A stretch of DNA of 64,000 bases from Paraspadella gotoi (taxonomy: Eukaryota > Chaetognatha), in assembly GCA_051294375.1 (NCBI GenBank), contig CM119264.1:22996320-23060319 (forward strand), given 5' to 3'. The translations under genes were made by a program, and so were the position numbers. The notes under the pieces are model-generated. The model saw only the letters and a list, made by a program, of their open reading frames with translations, did no database searches and was not told where the DNA came from. Every line of letters begins with the position of its first letter. Within the stretch, counting starts at the first letter, position 1. Below are positions 20,820 to 33,442 of the stretch, piece after piece.

Positions 20820-23800
20820 CGAACAGGAGCCCAAGCCACACCACCGCGAGGAGAGTGGCCGCCCCCAAAGCACCGACCAGACACCGGACGAAGCGAGAGG
20901 AAAGAGGCGATTCTGAAGGAGAATGACATACTTGCCTGGTCTTGTAGACCGACAGTGCGTCATGAGACGAATCGCATCGGATCTGGCTGTGCGAAGGACT
21001 GCGGACCCGGTCAAAAAGAAATATTTGATCCCAACCAGAGAATTTTCATTTAAATTTTCGTCACGAAAAAAATTTCATTTTTCTTGAGATTCATTTGGAA
21101 ATATAAACTTTCGAACGTTTTGAGATTTGATGAGGATAGTGGTTTTTGTGAGAGTGAGGAAGAGAGAGAGGAAAAGTGAAGAGAGAGACGTGAGAAGAGA
21201 AGAATAAGAGAAAGAGAGAGGAGAGAGTAAGAGCAGAGAGAAGAGAGAGAGGAGAGATGAAGAAAGAGGAAGGAAGGAAGAAAATAGAGAAGTTAGAGAA
21301 GAGAGAGAACAGCAGAAGTAAACGAGAAAGAGACAAAGACGCCTATGGTCTTTCCGTTCCCCTTTGCAGTCAAAGGAGAGAGAAAGATCGACGGTCCGGA
21401 GAGGAAATTGAGTTGAGCTCAAACGAGAAAACCGTACTCTGAATCGCTCGAAACGGGACGGAAGTGAACGTGAAAAGGACTCTGCTGGAATGGGTATTCG
21501 TTGATGAGACTCACGGTCGTCTCACATGTGAACTTGTACTTCTCTCTTTTTTCCTTTACGTGGCGGTCGTTCTTTGCTCTCTCTCTCTCACGTATTTTTC
21601 TACTGTTTATCTTACACCCGATTCCTGAGCTGGCGATTCGGCGTTACCTTTACCCTCGCGCCTATACCAGGTTAATAAGTGTTCCGACCCTCGCACCAGT
21701 TACCGGTTGCGGGCGAATAACAATTCGGACAACTTTGCCACTTTAGCCCCAATGGTTCGGCCCATAGAGCAGCGATCCGAGGCGGATCGCGTATTCGGTG
21801 AATAACGTTTTTACACGGTATACAAATGGAGTATCCGGTTTATTAATGGCCGAGGCTTTGATTATGCCTATATTGTTATTGTTATATTCTTTCTTGTCCC
21901 CATGGACACAAAGGCTAAGTTATATAATTTAAAGTTTTTACTATCAATATTTTACACAAGTATTGTCAAAAATTTATTAGTAATAGGAATTAAAGTGATA
22001 TTTTAAGAGAATTATAGTTGCGAGGATAAAAAAACTGTTTGTTATTATTATCTCGACAAGAAAACAATAAAGTAAAAGTGGACTGCCCCCGAGATGTCGA
22101 ACAATAATTAAAGTGGAAGATATAACCCTCATATATTTCGTCAGAATAAATGGAGTTGGGGATCGAATTAATAATGCACTAAAAAGGCACAAGTTCGAGC
22201 CGAATACTTCTTTCTTATTCGGTGGAATCCGTCTGTAAGAGAGAAGAATGATAAAGCCTCATAAAGTAAATCTTTCTCTTGGGGCGTTTTATCGTTTAAA
22301 AAAATAACTCATCGTTGTCATTCTTTGCTCTCTCTCCTCTCTCTATCTGACTCTCTTCATTTTCTATTTGTTTAATCACGAATTGCATCCAATCATTATT
22401 GATATAAATCGACATTTGTTCAGCATTTATTCTATTCTAATAAAATTTCAGATGTGAATATATTAAACACAATAAATAACCAGAAGACAAAACTAGCTGA
22501 CAATCACGGACAGAATAGATAAAGTGAAATTTAAATATTAATAAAAAGGATAGGATAGATACAAGTCTTGAAAAAGAAAAATACTACAGCGATCAAAAGT
22601 AAGAGCATCCACGACAGAGATGAATTCAACTTGACGGAATTTTCAAAACATAGAAAAGAAAAGAAGAATGAGAGTTCAAAAAATGAATATTTAAAGACAA
22701 AACAAGTTCATTTACGTCCTATTCCGGATCCAGTCGAAGACAGCTAAAGAAATTGATTAAAAAAGATTTAAGTAACTATGATAGAGTCTCGAAGAAAGCA
22801 AGATGCGATTAACAAACTGATGTTATAGGCAAATCGCGAAGCGAGATTTGAGTTTACAGAAAATAAATGCAGTACAAATGAAGTATGAAGGACCGGTCGT
22901 CATTTAGTTATAGAAAGACGAGTTTCAAATCTTGATTTAACCGGCATTATAAGTTATCTACCGTTTGTCAATCTTGAGATAATATGAAATGAAATAATAA
23001 AATTAATGATAGAGCACACGAATAAGAAATTCACAACAAATACGCTCGTCAACGTGCAAATTTAAACATGAAAGTAAAGAAAGAGCTTTTAAAAAATACA
23101 AAAGACCCGCATGTGACCAAAGAAACTCATGGATTAACCGTGAAAAGCATGGATAAATATATAGAAATTTGCAAACAAAGTTAGGAAGTTGACAAAAGAA
23201 AATTTTAAATTGGAAAGATGACCTAAAAAGATTGGCTAGTCAGATTACCCAATAATGGAAGACGCAATATGACGGAGAGGAACACGCAGGAAACTGAAGA
23301 AAGAAAGAAAAAAAAAGAAACAGGAGAGCGAAAAGACCAAAAAAAAAGAGTAAACAAAAGAAGAAAAGAAAATCTATACCTCATAACTAAAAAGAAAGAT
23401 AAAAGAAAGATCTGTACATCACTTAGAGAACCGGTTGCGGAAAACGTTCGCGGGACAAAAGGAAACGGGGTTAGACCACGCCGAAATTAGCAAAAATAAT
23501 CGAATGGACGTTTACGAGATGCCGTAAGATAGAAGAGAGAATGAAGGTTAGAGAGATTAGAGAACAGATTGGAATTAGTCACGCAGTAACAACGATGACC
23601 TACCTCGATATTAGAGAGGAAGAGAGAAAGAGAGAGAGGAGACGAGAAAGAGAGAGAGAAAGACGAAAAGACGAGAGAGTAGTGAGAGCAATGTGAAAGA
23701 AGTTCACACAGATTCTGCTTAGAGGCTCTCGGTCTGAAAAAAGACTGTAAGTTGCCGGCTCCCGAGTAAAAATCTCTTGATGATAGTCAGGCCAGATTGT

Positions 23801-24172
23801 TGAGTAGACCGGCAGTCCGAGCTCCCTTGCCGCCCTCGTTGTTTCTGCTGGACTGCACTGGAGAAGGCAGTGAAAGCTGTCATCGCATCTTCTCCCGATT
23901 CTGATTTCGCTCTCTCTCTCTCTACTGCTATTCTCTTTCATCTCTTCTTCTCTCTCTCTCTCTCTCTTTCTCTTCTCTCTCTCTCTCTTCTCTCTACTCT
24001 TCTTCTCTTCATCTTACTTATCTCTCTCTCATCATCTCTCTGTTTATTAAGCAAAAATAATAACAATTTAAATAAATATGTAATTCAAAACACTCTCATC
24101 GGTAACAGTTACCATGATTTGAGATACATCATTTCGAATCGATCGTCTCCCGTCTAAAATGATGACTTTTGT
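20820..24172. other. Intergenic, AT-rich with purine and pyrimidine tracts
   Basis: GA-rich tracts at 21150-21330 and 23615-23690 and CT tracts at 23905-24030. The part at 22560-23500 is AT-rich and reads as short Lys/Asn-rich open segments with many stops. It might be a decayed retroelement, but no motif is recognisable. No gene called. Confidence 0.4.
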
Positions 24173-24197
24173 NNNNNNNNNNNNNNNNNNNNNNNNN
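24173..24197. other. Assembly gap (25 N)
   Basis: Run of exactly 25 N, a length also used at two other gaps here, so probably a placeholder for unknown size. Confidence 0.99.
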
Positions 24198-26258
24198 TGC
24201 GCTTTTACGTTTTTATCGCGGAAATCATGGACTTTCGTTTCTGAGGCGAAAAGCGCTTTAAGGTAACGGTAAAGGCTAGGATAAAATAAGACGGGAAAGT
24301 TTGAGTAAGGAGCTGGAATTATCGGCCGGTGAAGTGAAATTGAGAGTTCCCATTGGTGTCGAGGGAACGTTTCTATGGGTGCGCTCCTCATGATCATTTG
24401 CAGTAGCAATCTTTGAAACTTAAATATAACACCATTTGAAATTGATTTACAATTTTTTCGTGGTTTTAGTGATTTAAAAATACAAATTATTATTACTATT
24501 AATTTAATCTCGTGAGCGTCAGCGAATCTATAATTTGCACCCGTCACAGTTAAATTGTGCTTTCTTCATCTCCACCTCGTCTTTCCAGTCGAGGAAAAAG
24601 TTGCAGCGCGTAAAAATTTTCCGACGTCGAAAGATAAAAGTTTATCCCTCAGGAGAACCGCAATTCAGCTTTAATTTTGGAGCGGAACAGAAAGAAGGAA
24701 ATAAGAACAACAACAACGACGACAGAAAAACAACCAAGTAGACACTTTCTTTATTGGGAAGAAAATCGAGCGAAACGATTTCAATGTAGAACGAATAATA
24801 GGATCAATAAGTTTTTATGTTTTGTTTCTTTATGATAAAAAAAATATACTTTTATTGTAAAAAACAAAATGGAATCCATTTTGTTTGAGTTTCTTTATCA
24901 TGAAAAAAAATACATTGTTATTGTAAAAACAAAATGAGAATCCTTTTGTTTTGAGTCCTTTCTTTATCATGAAGAAAAACAACTTGATATGGGCTTTGTT
25001 TTTCACGTGGATGCGCGACAATGGAGACCGAAAATCTGAGGCGTCTCTCTCGGGGGAAAAAAACGAGATTTTAGAATATCTCATAATTCGAAAATGATTC
25101 TTGTTCCAAAGGAACTGAATCTGTAAAAGAAGGAGAAGGGGAAAGGAGAATGAAGAAGGGAAAGGGGAAGGAGGCAACAAAGGGGAATAAGGGGTGGGAC
25201 ATTGGAGGAGGGACAGGCAGAATGAGCAGAGACATCGAGTAGAGAGAGAGAGAACAATCTAAATGTAATGGAAGGAACAAATAAGTCAGAAACAAATATT
25301 ATTTGTGAAAGGATGATAGATGAATGATGAAAATAAATAGAATAGAAATGAGATAAATAAAAAAATAAGAATAATATAAATAAATAAAATAAATAAATGA
25401 AATAATAATAAATAATAATAATAAATAAAGTATAAATAAATAAATAAATAAATAATAAAAATAGCAACACCAATAATAAACAAAATGAAAATTAAGAAAT
25501 AAATAATCGGAAAAGTGAAAATAGTCACTACCAAACATCTAATTTTGTGAATAGCGTAAGAATGTTGCCTGGTATGGTTAAATAGTGTATAATTATATTT
25601 CTTTCAGTGCTCTCAAAGGTTTTTTTACTTGTCATAATTGTGCTGTTGTCTTAAGTCCATTTAGGTGATACCTTATTGGTCCAGCCAAAAAAAATTACCA
25701 TTTTTTTTCTGACAGATCTTCTTTGGACGTCAGCAACAAACCCTTAAAGGCAAACTAAAAGAAGAAAAAAATAGACAGAGTATGACATGTGGAAGAGAAA
25801 AAAAGTGGAGAGTTTGAAAAACAAAGGACGAGTCAAAAGGTCCGTTATTGGAGTCAAGAGAAAAGAAGAAAAAGAGGAAAATATTGAAATAGGGAAAAGA
25901 CAATATACAATGATATCAGCTTCAAAAAGGACACAAGAAAAAAAACAATGAGAATAAACAAGGATGAAAGAAAAAAAATAAGTAGGGAGGAGGAAAAAAT
26001 GTCAGAGAATTGCCTTCATGATTCGTCTTCTTTATACAGATAATTCCGTCGTCGTCGTTTTCTTCGTCATCGTCTTTATTATAGTTTTTATTCGTAGTTC
26101 TCCGGTTGTTTTTCGTCGTTTTTGTCGTCGTTTTCGTCGTCGTTTTCCCGGTTTATTGAACAGACAAAAGAGACGAAATATCGTTTTATTGCTTTTCATT
26201 TTCGCCCCGCGATTTTTCTTTTTTTTTTTCCCGGATATTTTGTTCATCAGACGAGATG
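24198..26258. other. Intergenic, AT-rich
   Basis: Holds a minisatellite (24825-24980), an AATA/AAAT array (about 25342-25470), and GTC-rich DNA from 26045. No gene recognised. Confidence 0.5.
24825..24980. repeat. Tandem repeat with unit of about 65 bases, 2.4 copies
   Basis: Units begin TTTCTTTAT(G/C)ATRAA and include ATTGTAAAAACAAAATG and TTTTGTTTGAG, with small indels between copies. Confidence 0.8.
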
Positions 26259-26282
26259 TGACGTCATTTTGTGTCACGTGAC
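26259..26282. promoter_or_regulatory. Adjacent CRE-like and CLEAR/E-box-like palindromes
   Basis: A perfect TGACGTCA lies at 26259-26266 and a perfect GTCACGTGAC at 26273-26282. These match consensus sites of CREB-type bZIP factors and of MiT/TFE bHLH factors in animals. No gene start is identified nearby, so a role is only suggested. Confidence 0.35.
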
Positions 26283-27406
26283 GTCGTTTTTTTGTCACAT
26301 TATTGCAAATAACTTCTCTGGAAAGACGACGCTCTATTCCGGCGAAATTAATAAATAGCTAATGGAAAAAAAAAGATAAAAGTAAAAGAATAGGAATGTT
26401 TTTTAAGGTAATATCCTTATTATGAATTCAGTGAATCAAGCGGGTGGGTGTTTGATATACTTTGCTTGAAAATTAATAGTTTTCTAACGAGCTAACCAGC
26501 ATTGTTTAAAAGTTTAAAATACTCCTCATCCATAACCAAATTTTTATGTTACCTTTTAACAGAGATAATGATGACAAAACAAAATATTAGGAGCATGTAC
26601 CAAAACATGTGTATATGAAACGTATCAACGTAAAAAAAATGATTAAATAAGAATATATTGATAACAGAGACACATTTTTTTTTTCGAATCAAGAATGTGG
26701 TTCTTCTCGCCGGTTGAAGCAGAAGTTGGGGAACTCCATATCTCGAATTAGGAGTAAGAAATATGACCCTGGGAAAGGGAGGAGGAGGAGGAGGAGGAGG
26801 AGGAGGCGGAGGAGGAAGAAGAAGAAGAAAAGGAGTGGGAGCCGTGGGGGTTATCGATCTATGGTAAGGCGGTTGGGGTCAGGGGTTGCGGATGATCTAT
26901 TCCTGGAGGGAGAGGGCGTAACCCGAGCGTTTATAGTATTTGTGTCCGCGGCGGAGAGGGAGGCATAGATATTACCTCGATTAAGTTAAGATAAAGTTAA
27001 ATTTTGGCCCAGGATTATTTTATAGAAAAGAAAAGTCGGAGGTGAGTTCCTTCGAGAAATGAATTTCCGGCGATGGAATGATTTGATAAACAAAACAACA
27101 AAATAAAAACACATAGAATACTGAAGTTCGTCTGGCGAACAGTTAATTTGATTTTTGCAAATAAACAAAATTGGTATATATATATATTTAGATGTAAATT
27201 AAATGTTACCTTGAAGCACTAAAAAGTAAAGTTCAGAAATGACAGACAAGTAAATAAAAATAAGACAAATAAGCTTGCTTTCCATTTACTAAACTAGCTT
27301 GGGTTTTCGCCCGGAGGCCAAACGAGTAGTTTTCTCAATTCATCATCGCCCGAATCTTTGAAAAAAGGAAAAAAAGGAAAAAGATTTCACGCTCCTCATC
27401 TGCGGA

Positions 27407-27443
<37 letters not shown>

Positions 27444-27457
27444 CCCCCTTCCTCTCT

Positions 27458-27500
<43 letters not shown>

Positions 27501-27602
27501 TCAAGAATCTGCGCCACTTCCGGTTTTTCCGACCGCGAACACGAGACGTGCGCCGACTCACGAAACGAGTTTATGGATCCGTAATACGCCGACTCTCTCT
27601 CT

Positions 27603-27675
<73 letters not shown>

Positions 27676-27929
27676 TTTCTTCATCTTAACTTCCATCTCG
27701 CTGCCTCCTTTCTTCTCCATTTCAAACGGATTACTGCTTAAGATGCAATGAAACGAATTTATAAAAAGTTGGGGACATTGAGGGAGACATGAGAGAGAGG
27801 GGAGAAGGGAGAGAGGAGAAAGAGAGGGGAGAAAGGGAGTGAAAGAAAGTGAAAGAGAAAAAAGAAAGAGAGAAAAGGGGGGAGAAGAGAGACGAGAGGA
27901 GAGAGAGAGAGAGGGAGAGAAGACGAAGG

Positions 27930-27965
<36 letters not shown>

Positions 27966-28349
27966 AAACAGACAGAGAGAGAGACAGAGACATAGACAGA
28001 GTGAGAGAGAGAAGAAAAGAAAGAGAGAGAGACACAGACAGAGAGAGAGAGTGAAAGAAAGCGATTTCATATCTTTGTCGATCGTGCGGATCACGATGGA
28101 AATAAACCCTTTTTTTTCCTTTTCTATTCTGTTTTCTTTTTTGGTCCAAATTTCTTTCATTCGCCTCCATCATCCTCACCAAACTTCTCCCTTTTCCTCC
28201 CCCGTCTCTTACATAATTCACAAAAATTCCCCGCTTCACTGTATTTTTTAAACTTCTAAATTTTTTGCCCCAAACTTTTTTTTAAATTCGTCCCTTTTCG
28301 GTTGCTTCACTTAACCCCCTCCTTTCGACTAGCAATTTAAATCTTTTTT
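26283..28349. other. Intergenic with long CT and GA arrays
   Basis: A GGA array lies at 26779-26830, CT arrays at about 27411-27500 and 27592-27672, and a GA-rich tract at 27780-28060. The CT arrays followed by GA form a potential large hairpin. No gene recognised. Confidence 0.55.
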
Positions 28350-28440
28350 CATTAATTCAATAAATAAGTTATCTTGACTCCTGACTTGGGAAAGGCTTTG
28401 GTGAGTTAAGGTTTCCATCCATCTTACAAGATGATAACAC
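28350..28440 (+). repeat. Dispersed repeat, diverged third copy
   Basis: Matches the central and right parts of the NPC1 intron copies (AATAAATAAGTTATCTTG, GGCTTTGGTG, ATCTTACAAGAT) with more differences. Confidence 0.7.
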
Positions 28441-30136
28441 TCTAAGATTTAAATAAAGACTTTTACAGTATAGCTTATTAACTTCAAGAGTAATTTGATT
28501 CCCAAGATATGAAATATTATAGTATCTTCCTCAAATTTATCTCCACTACGTGCTTTTAAAAAACTCTTGTTTACTATCTGTCTCTTTTTTTTTAATTCAA
28601 ATCTGCAATCAGTTTTATGTTTTTTTCTTTATTCTTATTCTTTCTCCTTTTCTCCCCATTTTTTTCCCTCTCAAAATCTTCGCCCTAAATTCTTTCCTAA
28701 TTCTCTTTTCCTTTTGACAAAATGAATTTACTTTCTAGTTTTTTTTGTTTTTTTGTTTTCAATTTTCAAAAAAGATTTTCTTAATTTCCTATTTCCTTAT
28801 TTAAATTTTCATCCTAGTTCGAAATAATATTTTTTTAATAAATTTATTACCAATTTTTCCATTTTAATTGAATTAATTTCAGGCGGTTATTAACGCCTGG
28901 CTGCTTATACTCCTTTTGTGATGCGTCAGGCGAATCTTTTTCCCGCGGGAAAAACTTCGCTTTCAACTTTGTTACCCACTCGTCGTCTGTCTCGTTGTCG
29001 TCTACAACGTTTTCGTCGTCGTCTTTATCGTTGTTGCCGTCTTCGTCGTCGTCGTTGTCGTCTTCGTCGTCGTCTTCATCGTCTTCATCTTGCCAATGCA
29101 AGAACGGAGCAACCCGGTGATGGTTGCAGAGAAAGCCACGAGTGCTAAGCAAAAAACTTCAATATATACCTGCAGGTCCTGCATCGCAAAATATTTCTAA
29201 AAACATTTGCAAAAGTATTATTTCTATTTATAATTTCGTCGCTAAGCGATCTTTTTAAAAAACGCTCGCTAAAAATACCCGAATTCTTTTTTTTCCAAAT
29301 TCCCTTTTATTACCCTTGTCGCAGTCGTTGTTGTTGTTGTAGTTGTTGTTGGGGTCGTTTTGTCGGCGTCAGAAGCGTTGCCCTCGTTTTCACTTTTGTC
29401 ATTGTCGTCTTTTTCCCCGTCGAAACAGATTTGTTTTCGTTCAATTTTTAAGATTGTAATCGTTCTGAAGTGCATTACCCTTCATTTCTAAAAACCACGT
29501 TGATATCTCGCATTTATTATCACGAGATGCTACTATTGTCACTCTGCTTAATGTCATCAACATCGTTGTTGTCGTCTTCTTCGTCGTTATCGTCGTCGTC
29601 GTCGTCGTTGTCGACATAGTTGTCTTGTTCGTCTTCCTTCTTTCTCATTTTTTTCCACGTCATCAATTCCCAGGGGTCGTTTCCCCTTAAGTCTACCTTC
29701 CCCTCCGCTTACCTTACCTCCATTCACGCTCCCTACCTCACCCCGACCAATCGCCCACGACTCCTCACTCGCCAGAGACACGCCTCGATGGCGCCAAAAC
29801 AGACGGAGGCTCGAACAATGAAAAAAAAAAGAAAATTATTAAAAAAAAAAAAGAAAATTATTAAAAAAAAAGAAAACATCCTTCGACAAAAAAAAAGAAG
29901 AAATTTAAAAAGGGAAAAAATATAAAGGAAAAAAGAGAAAATGGAAAGAAAGAAAAAAAAACAGAGAGAAAGAAAAAATCGGGCAAAAAAAAAAAGATAA
30001 GAAAGAAAGAATGGAAAGAAAAACTGTTTACTGTTTACCATCGGTCGCCATAGTAACGCGATCCGCGTCGCCGCTCATCCCGGATGCAGATCACGTAAAC
30101 AGCGGGCGGTGGGCGCCGGGCGGAGACGGGCAGGGG
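28441..30136. other. Intergenic with GTC arrays
   Basis: AT-rich to about 28900, then GTC-rich tracts at 28976-29092 and 29565-29618, a GTT tract near 29325, and an A/purine-rich tract at 29820-30025. No gene recognised. Confidence 0.5.
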
Positions 30137-31378
30137 GCCGCGCGGGGCTGAAATGGGGAAGGGCGAGAGGCCAGGGGCCAGGACGAGCCTGACGGGCTGG
30201 GCCGCGAGAGGCCACGTGAAGACGGGCATGGCCGAGGGCAGATCAAGGAACCGCGGAATTGGGAAGACATGGAAAAGGGAAGTAAAAGAGAAAGAGGAAA
30301 CGAAAAGACCAAATTTTGTATGTCAAATTTATCCTTGATTTAACTATCTAAACATATATTTTTCTTTTACGTTGATTTGGCACTTTTATCAATCATAAAA
30401 AGGGACGTTATTAAAATTATTTTTCGTCTATTAGGAAATTATTAGAAAATCGATTTGAGAAGTCAATCTTTTCGTGTCACCGAATCTGATTAATACTTCA
30501 GTGAAGGCAATCCATTGGTGATAAATAGGCAACGGCAACTGCTTGTGATGCCCCAGACGCTGAACATCTTAGCGTCGTGAGCGGGATCAAGACTTTCGGA
30601 CACTCCGCGGTCTCACAGGCTGTTTTTAAGCAAAGCCGCGAGTTGGAACCGAACCCGGTGTTAGCCTACTTGCCTCGTAGGCAGCGAAGGGAGGCTGCGG
30701 CAAATACGTGAGGCGGTCCTCCTTTAACTACCGACACAAACCAGAAATAAAACTGCAGCCGAGAGAGTAAGTGTTAGGATTATAATTATTAAATTTTATA
30801 ATATAATTTTTATTGATATGGTGAAATGAGTACAGAAGATGAATTGGGAAAAAGTAAAAGGAAAAGAAAAAGGAAAAAGAAAAGGAAAAAAAACCGACGA
30901 TGTGATGTTTACGACGGAAAATCCGGGCAAAGTGGGTCAAATGCCTGAGGAAAAGGAGTAGAAAAGGAGGAAGAGGAGAAAAGAGAAGAAGAGAGAAGAT
31001 AAACCTTTTCTTTTTCCTCTTCCTCCTCCTTCCTTCCTCCTTTCTTTTTACTTCTCATCTCTCCTCCTCTTTTCTCATTTTTCCTCTCCCCCTCCCTTCT
31101 CCCTCTGCCCACCCGATTTTCTAAATTATAATCAATAATTACCAATTCTTCAAATGTCTAATGTTGCTTTTCATATGTATTCAACAATCCCTTAAACCTT
31201 TTCACGTCAATCATTAATCGCCAATCACTCAATATGCACTCAATAATCGCCAATCATCAATGGCCTTATTGCTCAATCGAACTTTCTTCCTAAAAAAGCC
31301 TCTAAAAGCTTCGATGTGACTTTTAGCCTCAGACGATTATTCAAGAAACTGGGTCGGATTTTCAAGTTGTTTCTCCAC

Positions 31379-31619
31379 GCGAAGACGATAACGGTGATGA
31401 TGACGATTACGATTACGACGACGACGACGACGACGACGACCTTTACGAAGCTCAAGAAGACGACCAAGTTGACGAATAATTCGACCACGCTGTGACGAAA
31501 ATGATGACGACGACGGTGAAAACGTGGACGACGACGACGACGACAACGACGACGACGACAACGACCTTTACGAAGCTCAAGACAACGAACAGAATGACGA
31601 TTAATTCGACAACGCCGAG

Positions 31620-31651
<32 letters not shown>

Positions 31652-31685
31652 TGCAGACAACGACAGAGAAGACGACGACGACGGC
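31379..31685. repeat. GAC-rich trinucleotide tract
   Basis: Imperfect GAC arrays separated by related words (TTTACGAAGCTCAAGA occurs twice, at about 31441 and 31566). Open frames here are low-complexity Thr or Val runs. Confidence 0.8.
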
Positions 31686-32035
31686 GCCGCTGTTCCTTTT
31701 ATAAAACAAAGGTGATTCGTCTCCATTCGCTCGTGGCCTTTTGGCTGCGAATTACGACCACATCGACGCCACGACGACAAAACGCCTCAGCGAACCGCGC
31801 CACGCCAAGCTCACCTCGCATCTAGCCACGTCAACTAACGCCAAAACGGCGCCACTCGCACGCGTCTTGTCTTATCGGAACTCGCGGGTCACGTGATCCA
31901 AAACCCACGTGACGCGACGTCACGACCCGAAGACCTCGAGACGTTTTTCTCTCACGCGCGAAATTGCACCGAGTGGCAAAGTGAGACGGCAAAGTGAGAC
32001 GGCGGAGAAGAGACGAGAGGCGATGGGAAGAAACT

Positions 32036-32117
32036 GGCGTCGGAAAGTGGCAACGGGACAAATGGCATCGAGTTATGGCGTCGGAAAGTGGCAACGGGAC
32101 AAATTGCATCGAGTTAT
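32036..32117 (+). repeat. Two tandem copies of a 41-base unit
   Basis: Unit starts GGCGTCGGAAAGTGGCAACG and ends GCATCGAGTTAT, repeated once with a single change. A 12-base duplication (AAAGTGAGACGG) lies just before. Confidence 0.85.
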
Positions 32118-32119
32118 GG

Positions 32120-32526
32120 CGCAGAGATAGACGGATGGACGGATGGACTGACAAACGATGAGTAATGGAGTGATATGGTAGTTGGATATTAAAAGAGGGT
32201 CTTTTAAAGCGTTTAGAAAGTGTTAAAGCTTAAAAATTAAAGCAGACATGACATGACATTACATGACATGACATGACTAAAAAAATGTTTTGCCCATGTA
32301 TTTATTCTGTCTTTTATTCTTGATAGTTTTAGGAATTTCTGAAGGCGGCGCAGGCAGTCCCTTAGTTTTGAGATTTTTTTCTGTCTCAACAAATGAGCAA
32401 CCAACTATCGGCAAATTTTATGCATTTTTAACGTAAGTGGGACAGACATACCGACCGTCCGACGGTCCGACTGACCGACCGAAAAGTGACTTATAGAGTT
32501 GATCCGCGAGTACTCGCGGCGCAACT
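32120..32526 (+). mobile_element. Second Helitron-like 3' end (left limit unknown)
   Basis: The right part matches the 3' part of the element at 12.6 kb in layout: ACCGACCGA-type repeats, AAAGTGA and TTATAGAGT, a hairpin (32497-32526), then CTAAAAA. The hairpin has a 16-base palindrome CCGCGAGTACTCGCGG inside an AGTTG/CAACT outer stem. A CATGA pentanucleotide tract is at 32240-32280. In the second copy of the segmental duplication most of this interval is absent. The left end is not defined. Confidence 0.4.
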
Positions 32527-32879
32527 AAAAAGTGCGAAAGAATTAACTATTATTACAAATGAAATTATAAAGGTCGAAAACGAATGACATCCCACTGGTA
32601 AAATCTTTTAGGCGAAGGAGATTTGAATGAGATTAAGACAGAAAACGAATGGTAAACAGGAAGCAAAAATAACTGAATGAATAAGAAATGAGTAGAGGCA
32701 AGAAAAAAAAATAAAATGAAAATATGAGGAAGATTTGTTATTGATTCACGAGGAAAGCGAAAAAAATAGGTTAATGAATAAAGATTCCTGATTTAGAGTT
32801 TCATGGAAGAATGATTTTTTATTTTTTATTCAAATCAATTGAAGTCTATTAAGGGGACCCAGTGATAAAAATGATATCA

Positions 32880-33218
32880 TAAGAAGAAGGGAGGGAAGAC
32901 GACGAGGTAAAAGGAGAGGAGGGTGTTGCGAAAGAGAGAATAGAACCGAGGAATAAATGGAGAGGGAGCCCGGGACGTGTGACTGTGTTTAAAAAGAAGA
33001 GAATGAAAGAAGAAACGAGAAAAAAAGTACAAAAAATGATTAAGGAAAGAAGAAGATTATTGAAGGCCGATTATGGTTGTCTCGTCGGTCGTTGTTGTCG
33101 TCGTTGATTGTTCCCTGCGCCGCATCTGCGTCCTTCCACCCGCGACATTCACATAAAATTGAGGCGAAATGAAAAAATTATGCGACTCGAAGGACAATCA
33201 TCTCCTTTCCAGTCAAAA

Positions 33219-33251
<33 letters not shown>

Positions 33252-33265
33252 GTCTTTTCTCTTTA

Positions 33266-33312
<47 letters not shown>

Positions 33313-33391
33313 TTCCTTATTTTTCCTTTTTTGCCAAGGGAAAGGAGAGAGAGAAAGAGAGACGAGAGAGAGAGAGAGAGAGGAGAGAAGG

Positions 33392-33442
<51 letters not shown>

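Larger units (their letters stand above)
30137..32850 (+). repeat. Segmental duplication, copy 1
   Basis: Begins in GC-rich DNA (GAGGCCAGGGGCCAG) and runs through a conserved unannotated block at 30480-30750, purine/pyrimidine tracts, a GAC-rich tract (31379-31685) and GC-rich DNA to 32120. The same order recurs at 52937-57690. Copy 1 has the empty site of the hAT-like element (GTAAACAG at 32652-32659). No gene recognised in it. Confidence 0.85.

Noticed and set aside
27358-28239. Overlapping Ser/Leu and Arg/Glu open frames of up to 211 codons
   Set aside because: They are translations of CT and GA arrays, which stay open in several frames.
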